A DNA stretch of 41,259 bases from the NCBI GenBank assembly GCA_019310965.1, contig JAFDDG010000051.1, positions 1 through 41,259 on the forward strand, written 5' to 3'. Position 1 is the stretch's first letter, and every line of letters starts with the position of its first letter. Positions 1-8,716 of the stretch are shown here, one piece after another. Both the position numbers and the translations under genes were made by a program. The DNA is from Deltaproteobacteria bacterium (GTDB lineage: Bacteria > Myxococcota_A > UBA9160 > SMWR01). A model generated the notes under the pieces. The model saw only the letters and a program-made list of their open reading frames with translations. It was not told the DNA's origin and ran no database searches.

Positions 1-176
1 AGATCGCGGAGAAGTGACTTCACCACTCTTCCGTTCTCCGTGTGGCCCTCACGAAGACCGAGAACCTGCTTCTTCCCCTCGAAATCGTTGCCGAGAGCGA
101 TCAGCACCAGATGGTCGCCCAGGTGGATCCCGTCGATCATGACGATGGGGAAGTGTCGATTTCCCAGCGGTGTCGT
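1..176 (-). mobile_element. IS256/Mutator-type transposase fragment, partial
   Basis: Read on the minus strand, this stretch encodes an uninterrupted peptide with the hallmark of IS256-family transposases around the first catalytic Asp: VMIDGIHLGDHLVLIALG, followed by EGKKQVLGLREGHTENG. The Asp codon is at 132-134. The frame runs off the window at base 1, so the rest of the catalytic domain (second Asp, Glu) would lie to the left, outside view. On the other side it merges near 165-195 into sequence that reads on the plus strand as a TauD/TfdA dioxygenase. No terminal inverted repeat or target duplication is visible, so this looks like a decayed or recombined copy rather than an intact insertion. 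Family assignment is from motif recognition only. Confidence 0.72.
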
Positions 177-593
177 GAGCCACTTCGCGAGCTGCTCGCG
201 GGGCTGGGTGCCCTGCATGACGTCACGGCTCCGATGCGTCGCGCCGTCGCGAAGGGTATCCACGCGCCGGAAGAGTTCGAAGCGATGCGCAGCGAGAACC
301 CGCCTGTCGATCATCCGCTGGTACGCACCCATCCGGAGACCGGTCGCAAGAGTCTCTTCCTCTCCGAGAACACCACGACGAAGATCCTCGGGCTCACGGA
401 GCAGGAGAACGAGCTCCTTCTGCCATTGCTGCTCCGTCACGTGAAGTCCGCGGAGTTTCATTGCCGTCTTCGCTGGGATCCGCACACCATCGCGTTCTGG
501 GACCAGCGCTGCACGCTGCACTATGCCGTGCCCGACTATTGTGAACGCCGCGTGATGTACCGGCTCTCGATCGACGGCGACGTGCCGCGCTGA
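177..593 (+). pseudogene. TauD/TfdA family dioxygenase, 5'-truncated remnant
   Basis: This is the C-terminal half of an Fe(II)/2-oxoglutarate dioxygenase. It contains EPLRELLAGLGALHD, the conserved THPETGRKSLFLSENTT block, WDPHTIAFWDQR, and the terminal HYAVPDYCERRVMYR segment holding the distal iron His and the 2-oxoglutarate-binding Arg. The N-terminal half with the HxD iron motif is missing. An open frame continues upstream to an ATG at 42, but those codons are antisense to the transposase fragment and are not dioxygenase sequence. The remnant therefore lacks two of the three iron ligands and should be inactive. It resembles the more complete dioxygenase at 36267-37043, which shares the HPETGRK block. 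Confidence 0.75.
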
Positions 594-664
594 TCGAGCC
601 GGCGCGTCGTCGGGCGCTGGCACAGCCTTCGGGGCCGACCCGTCCGGCGTGGCATACTTGGACC

Positions 665-2023
665 GTGCGTTACCTCTTCTTGGCCGGCTTGCTTCTGGGG
701 TTCGCAGCGCCTGCGGCCGTGGCCTCTCCCCCGGCGGAGATGCAGCTTGCCGGATACGAGACTTCCGAGACGACGAACCTGACGCTGACCTCGCCCGACG
801 CCGGGATGACGCTCACGTGGCCCCTGGCGGGCGGGGTCGGGGGCGTACCTTCCGCCACCGAGGGGTCTTCCGTTCTCGAGCTCGATTGGACGGGTGAGAC
901 CGACCGAAAGGTCGAGGTGAGGCACGACTGGTCGGGGCCGACGTTCGATCTGGCGGGTTACGGCGGGCTCCTCGTCGACGTCTACGTCGAGACGCCCTCC
1001 GCACTGCCCCAGATCATGGGCGTCTGGGACGCCGTCTTCGGCTGGCTGGAGGGCTTCGGACTTCCGCAGAGCACCGGCCAGTGGGTGACGGTCTCGATGT
1101 GCGTCTACGACAAGGAGCAGGTGGGCCTGGACCGCCTCGCGGCGCTCGTCTTCGAAGACCTGGCCGGTGACGACGGCGTCCTCTACCTGGACAACCTCCG
1201 CCTCGTGCCGCCGCGTCAGCTGAGCTTTGCGGGCTACGACTGGAGCGTGAAGTGCGGGGCTCCACTGGGTCCGGGGCCGAACCCTTTCTCTCAGAGCGAG
1301 GACCACGTCTGGGTCGACGGCAGCGGGCGGCTCCACCTCACGATCGTGCACTACCGCAACCTGTGGTGGTCGACCGAGATCGTCGCGAACGACTCGCTCG
1401 GCCATGGCAAGTACGTCTTCAGCGTGCTGAGCCGCGTCGACGCTCTGGACCCGAACATGATCCTCGGCCTCTTCACCTGGGACGGGGATGCTCCGGAGCA
1501 CGCCTATCGCGAAATCGACTTCGAATTCAACCCGGCCCTTGCCGGCGTTCTGGGCTGCGACTGCCTGCCGGGCAACGGCCAGTACGCCATCCAGCCGATC
1601 GCCGCGGGCGTCTGCCCGGGCACGTCGTGCGCCGAGAACCTCCACCGGCTCGACATCGACTACTCCGGCGCGAGCGAGACGACGACGCACGAGATGACCT
1701 GGCGCGCGGACGCCATCCACTTCCGGAGCAGTTACGGCGACTTTCCCGCGCCTGCGGCGAACACGATCGAGACCTGGAGCTACAGCGGGGCGGACAACCC
1801 GCCGCCCGGCGGCGAGACGGTGCGCATGAATCTGTGGCTGGCGAACGGGATGGCCCCGGTGGGCGACCAGGGTGCGGAGGTTGTCCTCTCCGACTTCCGC
1901 TACTTCCCTCCTGGCAGCGCGCTTCCCTCCCTCGGGCGCCGCGGCCGCGCGGGGCTGGTCCTGCTGTTGTTGGCCGCGAGCGCACTCGCGCTCTCGTGGC
2001 GCCGAACCGCGCGCACGCCGTAA
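665..2023 (+). CDS. Secreted GH16-like glycoside hydrolase/lectin-fold protein with C-terminal sorting-like tail
   Basis: A 452-residue protein starting at GTG. Residues 1-20 form a signal peptide. Residues about 30-183 look like a beta-sandwich carbohydrate-binding region ending in YLDNLRLV. Residues about 186-415 look like a GH16 jelly roll: YREIDFEF contains the GH16 signature with E283, D285 and E287, the positions used as nucleophile, helper Asp and acid/base in laminarinase-type enzymes. The last 33 residues run LPSLGRRGRAG, a leucine-rich membrane segment, then WRR, the layout of PEP-CTERM/exosortase-like sorting tails, though without a canonical PEP. The likely role is binding or cleaving an extracellular beta-glucan while held at the envelope. 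The substrate is unknown and an inactive lectin remains possible. Only a weak ribosome site precedes the GTG. Confidence 0.7.
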   Translation: MRYLFLAGLLLGFAAPAAVASPPAEMQLAGYETSETTNLTLTSPDAGMTLTWPLAGGVGGVPSATEGSSVLELDWTGETDRKVEVRHDWSGPTFDLAGYGGLLVDVYVETPSALPQIMGVWDAVFGWLEGFGLPQSTGQWVTVSMCVYDKEQVGLDRLAALVFEDLAGDDGVLYLDNLRLVPPRQLSFAGYDWSVKCGAPLGPGPNPFSQSEDHVWVDGSGRLHLTIVHYRNLWWSTEIVANDSLGHGKYVFSVLSRVDALDPNMILGLFTWDGDAPEHAYREIDFEFNPALAGVLGCDCLPGNGQYAIQPIAAGVCPGTSCAENLHRLDIDYSGASETTTHEMTWRADAIHFRSSYGDFPAPAANTIETWSYSGADNPPPGGETVRMNLWLANGMAPVGDQGAEVVLSDFRYFPPGSALPSLGRRGRAGLVLLLLAASALALSWRRTARTP

Positions 2024-2130
2024 TTGCCGACGTCGCGAAGCTCCAGCGTGTGGGCGTCAGGCCGAGCCGCGTCGGAGATCCGTGGCGGGGACGCGTGCCT
2101 TCTCTGCTGTGGCATCCCAGGCCGCGGCCG

Positions 2131-2859
2131 TCAGCGACAAGGATTCGGGGTTTCCCAGTCGCAATTCTCGGCGCGAGGGCATCGGTGGATGATGAGCTTT
2201 CCACTTGGCGGCGGAATGGAGAGCGCGGGATGGCGGATCTGGTTCCCACAGAGGTGGTAGCTCCACCGGCTCGCCTTGTGGATGTCGTCCTCGCCGCTGT
2301 GAAGCGTGTATTCGCGTGCCTCGATCATCACCCTCATCCACGGCCGCGGGGCCGATGCGGCGGGGTCCTTCGTGACGCCGAATCGCCTGCCGTGGACGAG
2401 TGGACCTCCGGAAATCTGATACGGCGGTGATTGTGAGGGTGGGCTGTGGAACCCGGCGGTTCCGACGGGATCCCAGAAGTAGGTTCGGCCATCCGACTCA
2501 TCGACAGCAAGCTTCTCCACAGCTTCCAGGGCGGCCTCTCTGGTGAGCAGCCCGCGCACCTCGAGGAAGCAGAGCAGGTGCTCCCGGGTCGCCTCATCCG
2601 CGAATTCGCGGCCAATCCTTCGCTGCGCGGTCTTCGACACTCTGGCTCTCGCCTCTGGATCCATGACACGCCTCAATACCTTCGCAACGGATTCGATTCG
2701 CGCCTTGGCCTGCTCTGCCGTTTCCGCTGCCGCGTCATCACCCGGGCAGCCACAGTACCGGTCCCACAAGCAACGGGAGTCTTGGGAGTGCGCGGGGGAC
2801 GCGCTCGCAGTCATGCCCAGGATCAAGATCAATAGGATGCTACGTCGATGAAGCGTCAT
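2131..2859 (-). CDS. Secreted hypothetical protein
   Basis: A 242-residue protein with a clear signal peptide (Arg pair at residues 5-6, hydrophobic LLILILGM core, cleavage near AHS/QD). The mature start holds a Cys cluster (CLWDRYCGCPGDD), then an Ala/Glu/Arg-rich helical stretch to about residue 120, then a Pro- and Trp-containing C-terminal part ending in RCPRAENCDWETPNPCR. I do not recognise the family. The Cys residues at both ends suggest disulfides in the periplasm. A GAGGA element precedes the ATG by nine bases. It is convergent with the GH16-like gene; the roughly 105-base gap contains the palindrome GGCCGCGGCC but no clear T-tract terminator. Confidence 0.6.
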   Translation of the reverse strand: MTLHRRSILLILILGMTASASPAHSQDSRCLWDRYCGCPGDDAAAETAEQAKARIESVAKVLRRVMDPEARARVSKTAQRRIGREFADEATREHLLCFLEVRGLLTREAALEAVEKLAVDESDGRTYFWDPVGTAGFHSPPSQSPPYQISGGPLVHGRRFGVTKDPAASAPRPWMRVMIEAREYTLHSGEDDIHKASRWSYHLCGNQIRHPALSIPPPSGKLIIHRCPRAENCDWETPNPCR

Positions 2860-3015
2860 CTCGACTGTCCTCGAGGCCCATCCATTGTTTTGATCCTGCT
2901 CGTGGCACCAGAAGGGCCGGCCCGCCCTCCTCGCGGCGATTTAGCGGGGATGCTCGGGTGTACTCGGAGGCGCCGCCGCCTACCATAGCGTGCAGCACTT
3001 CCGTGGAAGGCAGTC

Positions 3016-3639
3016 ATGGGTGGTATCTACGAAATCGACGGGGTCCGGCCGGTGATCGACGCCAGCAGCTTCGTGCACCCCGATGCGGTCGTCATTGGCG
3101 ACGTCGTGATTGGGGCCGATTGCTACATCGGTGCCGGGGCGACGCTGCGGGGCGACCTCGGGCGCATCGATGTTGGGGCGGGAAGCAACATCCAGGACAA
3201 CTGCGTGCTGCACACCTTCCCCGAGAGGCGCTGCACACTCGAATCTCCCAGCCACGTCAGCCACGGGTCGGTCCTCCACGGCTGCGTCATCAGGGCCTAC
3301 GGGTTCATCGGCATCGGAGCGATCGTGATGGACGATGCGGTGATCGGCGAGAACGCCATGGTCGCGGCGCAGGCATTCGTCAAGGCGGGCTTCGAGGTGC
3401 CGAGCGGCATGCTGGTCGGCGGCGTGCCCGCTGTGATGCTGCGGGAGCTGAGCGAGACCGAGCGCTCGTTCGCACGAGGCGGCATCCACACCTACCAGCA
3501 GATCGCGAAGCGCAGCCTCGCCACGCTGCGCGCGACCGAGCCCCTGCGCGAAATCGACCCGACCCGGCCCCGCTTGGCGGTGGCAGCCAGCGACTCCGTG
3601 GCCCTGCACGAACGCAAGCGCGCGCAGGACACGAAGTAG
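3016..3639 (+). CDS. Gamma-carbonic anhydrase / PaaY-like hexapeptide-repeat protein
   Basis: A 207-residue left-handed beta-helix protein. Hexapeptide repeats run from about residue 14 to 130 (VIGDVVIGADCYIGAGATLRG and following). The zinc ligands of the gamma-class are present: H66 in DNCVLH, H83 and H88 in VSHGSVLHG. The C-terminal SETERSFARGGIHTYQQIA helix is typical of the PaaY branch. PaaY is a trimeric thioesterase accompanying phenylacetate degradation that removes dead-end CoA thioesters; other members are carbonic anhydrases or uncharacterised. No paa genes are nearby, so the specific role is open. GGAAGG lies before the ATG. It is convergent with the nitronate monooxygenase gene. 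Confidence 0.85.
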   Translation: MGGIYEIDGVRPVIDASSFVHPDAVVIGDVVIGADCYIGAGATLRGDLGRIDVGAGSNIQDNCVLHTFPERRCTLESPSHVSHGSVLHGCVIRAYGFIGIGAIVMDDAVIGENAMVAAQAFVKAGFEVPSGMLVGGVPAVMLRELSETERSFARGGIHTYQQIAKRSLATLRATEPLREIDPTRPRLAVAASDSVALHERKRAQDTK

Positions 3640-3682
3640 CCACGACGACTCGCCTGCCCCGAGGCCGGGGGCGTCGAGCGGC

Positions 3683-4792
3683 CTACGCGTCTTCCTGGCC
3701 GCAGATGTCGTGGAAGATCTCGAAGGCCTCGTCCACCATGTCCATGACGATCTGTCGTGCGGGCTTCATGCTCTTGACGAAGTCGACCCCCTGGCCCGCC
3801 GCCTCGGTCATGAAGTTCTCGAGCCCGTGGTCCATCGCCGACGCCTTGATGTCGCCGAAGAGCAGAAGCTGGAAGGGCGCCGGAGCCGGCCGAGGCGCCT
3901 GCGGGCTCGCCCACTCCCTGTGCCACTGGCTGGTCAGCGTGCGCATCGTGAAGCCCGAAACGCAGGCGGAGTGCTCCGTGTCCGTGGCCTTGGCGGCCAG
4001 CAGCTTCTCCTTGATGATCATGTTCACGTCGGACTCGCGGCTCGCGAGCCAGACCGTGCCCGTCCACACGCCGGCCGCGCCGAGCGAGATGGCGCCCGCT
4101 AGGTGGCGACCCGTCGTGATGCCACCGCCCGCGATCACGGGTGTCCCCGTCTCCTTCGCGATCTCGACCACCTGGGGCACGATCGAGAAGGTGCCGATCT
4201 TGCCGGTGTGGCCCGCGGCGTCATAGCCCTGGGCAATCACGGCGTCGACGCCGGCCTCGATCTCGGCCTTGGCCTGCCGCGGCTTGCCGACGAGCCCCCA
4301 GACCAGGATGCCCTGCTCGTGGGCGCGGTCGAGCACGAAGTCCGGGTTGCCGAGCCCCGAGGCCAGCACCGGCACCTTGTTCTCGAGCACCACCTCGAGC
4401 TGCTTCTGGGGGGTCTCCTTGTTCAGCCAGCCGAGGTTCCAGTCGTCGGGATAATTGCGCCACTTGGGGATGTTGTGGCGCTTCTTCATGTCCTCGACGA
4501 ACTCGAACTGCTCGCGCGGGATCTGCGCGCGGAGCTCGTCGATGGCGCCGGAATCCGGCACGGACGCGGGAAATACGAGGTCGACGCCGAAGGCCTTGCT
4601 GCCCACCTTCTCGCGCATCCAGGCGATGTTCGCGTCGATGACGTCCGGTGGATGCTGCGTCTGCCCGAGCACGGCGAAGCCGCCCGCGTTGATCACCGCG
4701 GCGGCGACGTCCTTGCAGTGGGTGAATGCGATGACGGGATACTCGATCCCGAGCTGGTCGCAGAGCTGGGTGTGCAGGGGGTTCTTGCGCAC
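3683..4792 (-). CDS. Nitronate monooxygenase family (NPD/2-nitropropane dioxygenase) protein
   Basis: A 369-residue FMN-dependent TIM-barrel protein. Family features include the N-terminal LGIEYPVIAFTH with loss of barrel strands into FAVLGQTQHPP, a central VIAQGYDAAGHTG segment, and the FMN-phosphate-binding GGGITTGRHLAGAISLGAAG followed by VWTGT. Family members oxidise alkyl nitronates such as propionate-3-nitronate; many paralogues have unknown substrates. The C-terminal part (LLFGDIKASAMDHGL to GQEDA) is characteristic of a longer clade often seen in actinobacteria and uncultured catabolic bacteria. The start is GTG at 4792, preceded by GAGGAG at eight-base spacing. It is transcribed divergently from the small gene at 4936. 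Confidence 0.87.
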   Translation of the reverse strand: MRKNPLHTQLCDQLGIEYPVIAFTHCKDVAAAVINAGGFAVLGQTQHPPDVIDANIAWMREKVGSKAFGVDLVFPASVPDSGAIDELRAQIPREQFEFVEDMKKRHNIPKWRNYPDDWNLGWLNKETPQKQLEVVLENKVPVLASGLGNPDFVLDRAHEQGILVWGLVGKPRQAKAEIEAGVDAVIAQGYDAAGHTGKIGTFSIVPQVVEIAKETGTPVIAGGGITTGRHLAGAISLGAAGVWTGTVWLASRESDVNMIIKEKLLAAKATDTEHSACVSGFTMRTLTSQWHREWASPQAPRPAPAPFQLLLFGDIKASAMDHGLENFMTEAAGQGVDFVKSMKPARQIVMDMVDEAFEIFHDICGQEDA

Positions 4793-4935
4793 TGCGTCTC
4801 TCCTCGATGGTGATGTTTCTGGGCCGGCCGAATCCAGGGTTGACTTTACCAGAATCCAAACGGAGGATCGGGTCGGGCGGCAGCGGTCGAGGGAGCAGGG
4901 CGCAGGGCGCGAAAAGACCGACCGCGGCGGAGATC

Positions 4936-5223
4936 ATGGCAGACGCATCGCTCGACGGAAAGAAGGGCTTCGACGCCGCCAATGCCGACCGGCTCGCCGA
5001 GTGCGACGGCGGCGGCGCCATCGCGGGCACCCGCTACGCGGGCCGCCAGGATTTCAAGGGCCGCCTGACGGGCGACTACGTGGATGTGGGCGATCCGCCC
5101 AGTCGCTGGTACCTGATGGTCGATCTCAGCGAGAAGCCCGAGAGCTTCCCGGGCGACGCCGTCTGGTGCCTCGCCGGAAACACCTTCCTCGGAGAGCACG
5201 GGCCCTCGCTCGGGAAGCGCTGA
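4936..5223 (+). CDS. Small hypothetical protein
   Basis: A 95-residue soluble, acidic protein of unknown family. It begins MADASLDGKKGFDAANADR and contains a Gly/Asp-rich middle and the segment SRWYLMVDLSEKPESFPGD. No signal peptide, membrane segment or recognised motif is visible. An open frame extends upstream to 4807, but that part is low-complexity and antisense to the neighbouring promoter region, so the internal ATG at 4936 is preferred. No good ribosome site is seen, which lowers confidence. It is 88 bases upstream of the lipoprotein hydrolase on the same strand and could be co-transcribed with it. Confidence 0.45.
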   Translation: MADASLDGKKGFDAANADRLAECDGGGAIAGTRYAGRQDFKGRLTGDYVDVGDPPSRWYLMVDLSEKPESFPGDAVWCLAGNTFLGEHGPSLGKR

Positions 5224-5310
5224 AGCCCTGTGCTCCCCGCGCCGCCGGCGTTCGCGCTTCGCGCGCGCGGCGGGGGCCGCTACTGTTGTGCAGAAAGCGA
5301 GGTCGTCGCG

Positions 5311-6456
5311 ATGACGCAGGTCCGATCCGTCACCCTCTTCCTGGCGCTGCTGCTCCTGAACATCGGCTGTGCGCACTTCGTCGACGGGCTCCGCTCTCAC
5401 GCGCCTCCCCCCGAGAGCGCCAGCTTCCCGCGCCTCCAGCCGGGCCCCTTCGAAGTGGAGAGCGCCGACTACCGCTTCGTAGACGAGAGCCGCGCGACCA
5501 TGCCGAGCAACGGCCACGAGGGCACGTCGACCCGGACTCTCGGAGTCACCGTCTGGTACCCCGCGGACGCCGACCGTGCGCTCCCCCTGCTCGTCTACTC
5601 TCACGGCTTCAGCGGCAATCGCCGCGAGATGGTCTACCTCCTCGAGCACCTCACCAGTCACGGTTACGTCGTCGCCGGCCTCGACTTTCCCCTCACCAAC
5701 GGCGCCGCCCCCGGTGGCCCCAACGCCCTCGACCTCCCTCGCCAGCCCGGCGATGTCCGCTTTGTCATCGACTCCGTCCTGCGCACCGCTCGCGACGAGC
5801 CGCTGCTCGCCGGCCGTATCGACCCCGAGCGCATCGCCGCCCTCGGCCTCTCCTACGGGGGCCTCACCACGACGCTCGTCGCCTTCCACCCCAGCGAAGC
5901 CGACCCCCGCATCAAGGGCGCCATTTCCATCGCCGGCCCCGCCCAGATGTTCACGAGCCGCTTCTACGCGAACGGCGGCCCGCCCTTCCTCATGATCGCG
6001 GGCACGCGCGACGCCCTCGTACCCTACGACCTCAACGCCGAGCCTCTGCTCCAGAAGGCGCCCCGCGCTGCTCTGCTGACCCTCGACGCCGGAACGCATA
6101 TCGGCTTCGTCCAGGTTGCTAGCTCCGTGTTCCGCTTCCGACACAACCCCGACGAAGCTGCCTGCAAACACATCCGCAAGCTCGAAGGCAACACCGAAGA
6201 CGCGGAAGGGAACCCCTTCGAGAGCCTCGGCGGTGCCGAGAATGGCATCGAATACGGCGCGTGGGCCCTGCCGTGCCGGGAGGATGTCGCGTACGAGAGG
6301 GCGATGCGACCGCAACGCCAGCACTTGCTGACGTTGCTGGGCGTGCGCGCGTTTCTGGACTCGCTGTTCGCCGAGAATGCGGCGGATCGCGAGGCGTCGG
6401 CCCGTTTTCTCCGCACCGGGTTGCCGGGGGAGATGGTGGACGTGCGGTACCGGTGA
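5311..6456 (+). CDS. Alpha/beta-hydrolase lipoprotein (dienelactone hydrolase / PAF-acetylhydrolase-like)
   Basis: A 381-residue hydrolase. The hydrophobic leader ends in LLLLNIGC, a slightly non-canonical lipobox with Cys20. The catalytic triad is readable: nucleophile S181 in GLSYGG, acid D234 in GTRDALVPY, and H263 in DAGTHIGF. An oxyanion-hole HGFSGN occurs at residues 98-103. VWYPAD followed by LPLLVYSHG is typical of secreted esterases related to platelet-activating-factor acetylhydrolase. A carboxyl-ester or lipid substrate in the periplasm is likely. The frame is open to 5230, but the ATG at 5311 is chosen because it starts the export signal. Upstream sequence is GC-rich with no strong ribosome site. 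Confidence 0.82.
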   Translation: MTQVRSVTLFLALLLLNIGCAHFVDGLRSHAPPPESASFPRLQPGPFEVESADYRFVDESRATMPSNGHEGTSTRTLGVTVWYPADADRALPLLVYSHGFSGNRREMVYLLEHLTSHGYVVAGLDFPLTNGAAPGGPNALDLPRQPGDVRFVIDSVLRTARDEPLLAGRIDPERIAALGLSYGGLTTTLVAFHPSEADPRIKGAISIAGPAQMFTSRFYANGGPPFLMIAGTRDALVPYDLNAEPLLQKAPRAALLTLDAGTHIGFVQVASSVFRFRHNPDEAACKHIRKLEGNTEDAEGNPFESLGGAENGIEYGAWALPCREDVAYERAMRPQRQHLLTLLGVRAFLDSLFAENAADREASARFLRTGLPGEMVDVRYR

Positions 6457-6523
6457 GGGTCGTGAGCTCGACGGGGTGGAAGGGCCGGCTGCGAAGTACT
6501 ACGTCGCTCGATACCGTTGGCAG

Positions 6524-7978
6524 ATGCAAGAAGTAGCCAAGCGCCTGCCCCGATCCCTCATTCATTCCCTCATTCTCGCGCAGCTCCTCTCGAGCACGAT
6601 CGCTCCTGGGGCTCTTGCCGACGAGGTCGACGCCGAGACAGTGGCCGAACATCTGGCCGGTGCGATTCGCTTCCCGACGATCAGTCCCGCCGACCCCGGA
6701 GATTTTGACGGGCAGCCCTTCATCGATCTTGCCGCCTATCTCCGAGAGACCTATCCGCTCGTCCACCAGCGGCTCGACGTCGAGGTCGTCGCCGACTACA
6801 GCCTTCTCTATACCTGGCGGGGTTCGAGGCCCGAGCGCGATGCGGCGCTCTTCATGAGTCATCTCGATGTCGTGCCGGTCGAGGCGGGGACAGAAGAGCT
6901 CTGGCAGCACCCGCCTTTTTCTGGCGCGATCGAAGAGGGGCACGTCTGGGGGCGAGGTGCGCTGGACATCAAATGTGGCGTGATCACCTGGCTCGAAGCT
7001 GCGGAGGCATTGCTCGCAGAAGGCTTCGTCCCCGAGCGCACGGTGTATCTGGCTTTTGGCCACGATGAAGAGCTCGGCGGAACGGAGGGCGCGGCCTCCA
7101 TCGCCAAGACGCTCGAGGATCGTGGAGCTCGGATCGCGCTTCTCTTCGACGAGGGGGGCAGCATCGCCGATGACAATTCGCTCTTGCCCGGTGTGCCCGT
7201 GGCGATGGTGTTCGTGGCCGAGAAGGCCTATCTGACACTGCGCCTGACGGCCCATGGTCGCGGCGGCCATTCGTCGATTCCGCCACGGCACACATCGATC
7301 GGAAAGCTCGCGTCCGCGATTCATCGGATCGAGGAGAATCCGATGCCGCCGCGCCTGACCGATACGATGCGCGCGATGCTCGAGGCGTCGGCGCCTCATC
7401 AGTCGTTCTTGCGTCGCTTCGCTTTCAACAATCTGTGGTTGACCAAGGGGACGATTCTGCGGTCGCTGCTGAAAGACGACCTTCAGCGAGTGATGGTGCA
7501 GACATCGACGGCCGCGACCGTCATTCACGGCGGCGTCAAGGACAACGTCGTCCCCGAGTCGGCGGAAGCGATGGTCAATTTTCGCCTCCTGCCGGGAGAT
7601 ACCCCCGAAGGTGTGATCGAGCATGTCCGCAGCGCGATCGATGACCCGGATATCGACATCGAGTCGCTGGGGTGGTCCCCTGCGCCACCGCCCGCGGCGA
7701 TCGATGGACCCGCCTTCGAGGTGATCCGGGAGTCGGTGAACGCGGTCGTTCCCGATGCGGTGATTCTTCCCGCGCTGCTTCCTGGTGCGACGGATACGCG
7801 GCACTACACGCGAATCGCAGAAGATGTCTATCGCTTCGTTCCCGTTCGGGTCGGCAGCTCGCTCATGGAGAGTTTCCACGGTCGCGATGAGCGAATCGGC
7901 GTTGCGCATCTCGGCGAAGCCGTCGAGATGGCGAAGGGCATGGTTCGCCGATCTGCCTCGCTCGCCCAGGCACCTTGA
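6524..7978 (+). CDS. M20 family metallopeptidase, exported
   Basis: A 484-residue peptidase. The hydrophobic leader (residues 12-31) suggests export. Di-zinc ligands of the M20 (ACY1/CPG2/PM20D1) family are all present: H113 in SHLDVV with D115, bridging D147 in GRGALDIK, the E181-E182 pair in GHDEELGG, D208 in LFDEGG, and H452 in SFHGRDE. The lid/dimerisation domain is marked by AHGRGGHSSIPP. Length and the RFPTIS opening fit the PM20D1-like carboxypeptidase or N-acyl amino-acid hydrolase clade. The start at 6524 (ATG) is taken because it places the leader at the N-terminus; upstream open-frame codons are composition noise. It follows the esterase gene by 67 bases on the same strand. Confidence 0.88.
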   Translation: MQEVAKRLPRSLIHSLILAQLLSSTIAPGALADEVDAETVAEHLAGAIRFPTISPADPGDFDGQPFIDLAAYLRETYPLVHQRLDVEVVADYSLLYTWRGSRPERDAALFMSHLDVVPVEAGTEELWQHPPFSGAIEEGHVWGRGALDIKCGVITWLEAAEALLAEGFVPERTVYLAFGHDEELGGTEGAASIAKTLEDRGARIALLFDEGGSIADDNSLLPGVPVAMVFVAEKAYLTLRLTAHGRGGHSSIPPRHTSIGKLASAIHRIEENPMPPRLTDTMRAMLEASAPHQSFLRRFAFNNLWLTKGTILRSLLKDDLQRVMVQTSTAATVIHGGVKDNVVPESAEAMVNFRLLPGDTPEGVIEHVRSAIDDPDIDIESLGWSPAPPPAAIDGPAFEVIRESVNAVVPDAVILPALLPGATDTRHYTRIAEDVYRFVPVRVGSSLMESFHGRDERIGVAHLGEAVEMAKGMVRRSASLAQAP

Positions 7979-8062
7979 ACGCGCCCGCACAGGCTGGAGG
8001 GCGGGTGCTTCCAGCGGCGGCGCCCCTGTGGTGGAGCCGTCCGCCTGCGGCATCATCCACGC

Positions 8063-8707
8063 GTGGAGATCCCCTCTGACTTCGAGCACCCGCCGATCCG
8101 GGCGACGCGAGCGTCTCTCGAGTCGCACTTCCGGAGCGAGGCTGCGCTCGCGCTCGCGCCGCTGCGAAACCCGCACCACGAGCCGAAGGTCAGCTCCCAG
8201 AGTGCAGCACGGGCTGTGCCTGCGGCCGTTCTCATTCCGATCGTCGCTCGGGGTGAGGATCTATCCCTTCTGATCACGCGCCGCGGACCGGGCATCTCGT
8301 TTGCGGGGCACAGCGCGTTCCCCGGCGGACGCAGCGATCCTGAGGACTCAAGCCCAGAGGAAACGGCGCTGCGCGAGGCCTTCGAAGAAATCGGCCTCGC
8401 GCCGGAGCAGGTGCAGGTGATCGGGCGTCTGGGTGATTACGTGAGTCACAGCGGCTTCCGGATCGTGCCGGTGGTGGGCATCACCGGTGAGCCTCTCCGC
8501 CTCCGGCTTCACCCGGGCGAAGTGGAAGCCACTTTCGAGGTCCCCCTTCCTCTGGCCCTCGATGCTCGTTCCTATCGTCTGCGAAAACGCCCCGGCACCT
8601 CTCGCGCCCACTTCTATCTCGAGTACCAGGGACACTACGTGGCCGGGCCGACGGCCTCACTGCTGATGAACCTGATCGAAGAGCTCGGCAAGACCCACCG
8701 CGAGTAG
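8063..8707 (+). CDS. NUDIX hydrolase, CoA pyrophosphatase (NudL/UPF0035) type
   Basis: A 214-residue Nudix protein. The box spans residues 88-112: GGRSDPEDSSPEETALREA then FEEIGL, with the REAFEEIGL core intact and the one-residue longer spacing seen in the UPF0035 clade. The preceding LLITRRGPGISFAGHSAFPGG corresponds to the UPF0035 signature of CoA pyrophosphatases, and SHSGFRIVPVVG matches the downstream family block. The expected reaction is cleavage of CoA or acyl-CoA to phosphopantetheine and 3',5'-ADP. The start codon is GTG. It is convergent with the FAD monooxygenase at 9-base spacing, leaving almost no room for a separate terminator. Confidence 0.87.
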   Translation: MEIPSDFEHPPIRATRASLESHFRSEAALALAPLRNPHHEPKVSSQSAARAVPAAVLIPIVARGEDLSLLITRRGPGISFAGHSAFPGGRSDPEDSSPEETALREAFEEIGLAPEQVQVIGRLGDYVSHSGFRIVPVVGITGEPLRLRLHPGEVEATFEVPLPLALDARSYRLRKRPGTSRAHFYLEYQGHYVAGPTASLLMNLIEELGKTHRE

Positions 8708-8716
8708 TCTGCGCCG

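Noticed and set aside
42..176. Upstream part of the open frame 42-593, which would give the dioxygenase a conventional ATG start
   Set aside because: These codons are antisense to recognisable IS256-type transposase sequence and show no dioxygenase similarity.
3650..3675. Hairpin GCCCCG/CGGGGGC as terminator between the PaaY-like and nitronate monooxygenase genes
   Set aside because: The stem is imperfect, has no T-tract and is the kind of match expected by chance in GC-rich DNA.
4846..6324. Minus-strand open frame of 492 codons
   Set aside because: Antisense to the lipoprotein hydrolase and the small gene at 4936; Ala/Gly/Glu low-complexity composition and no motif.
6119..8179. Minus-strand open frame of 686 codons
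   Set aside because: Antisense to the M20 peptidase and the esterase 3' end; Arg/His-rich composition and no domain pattern.
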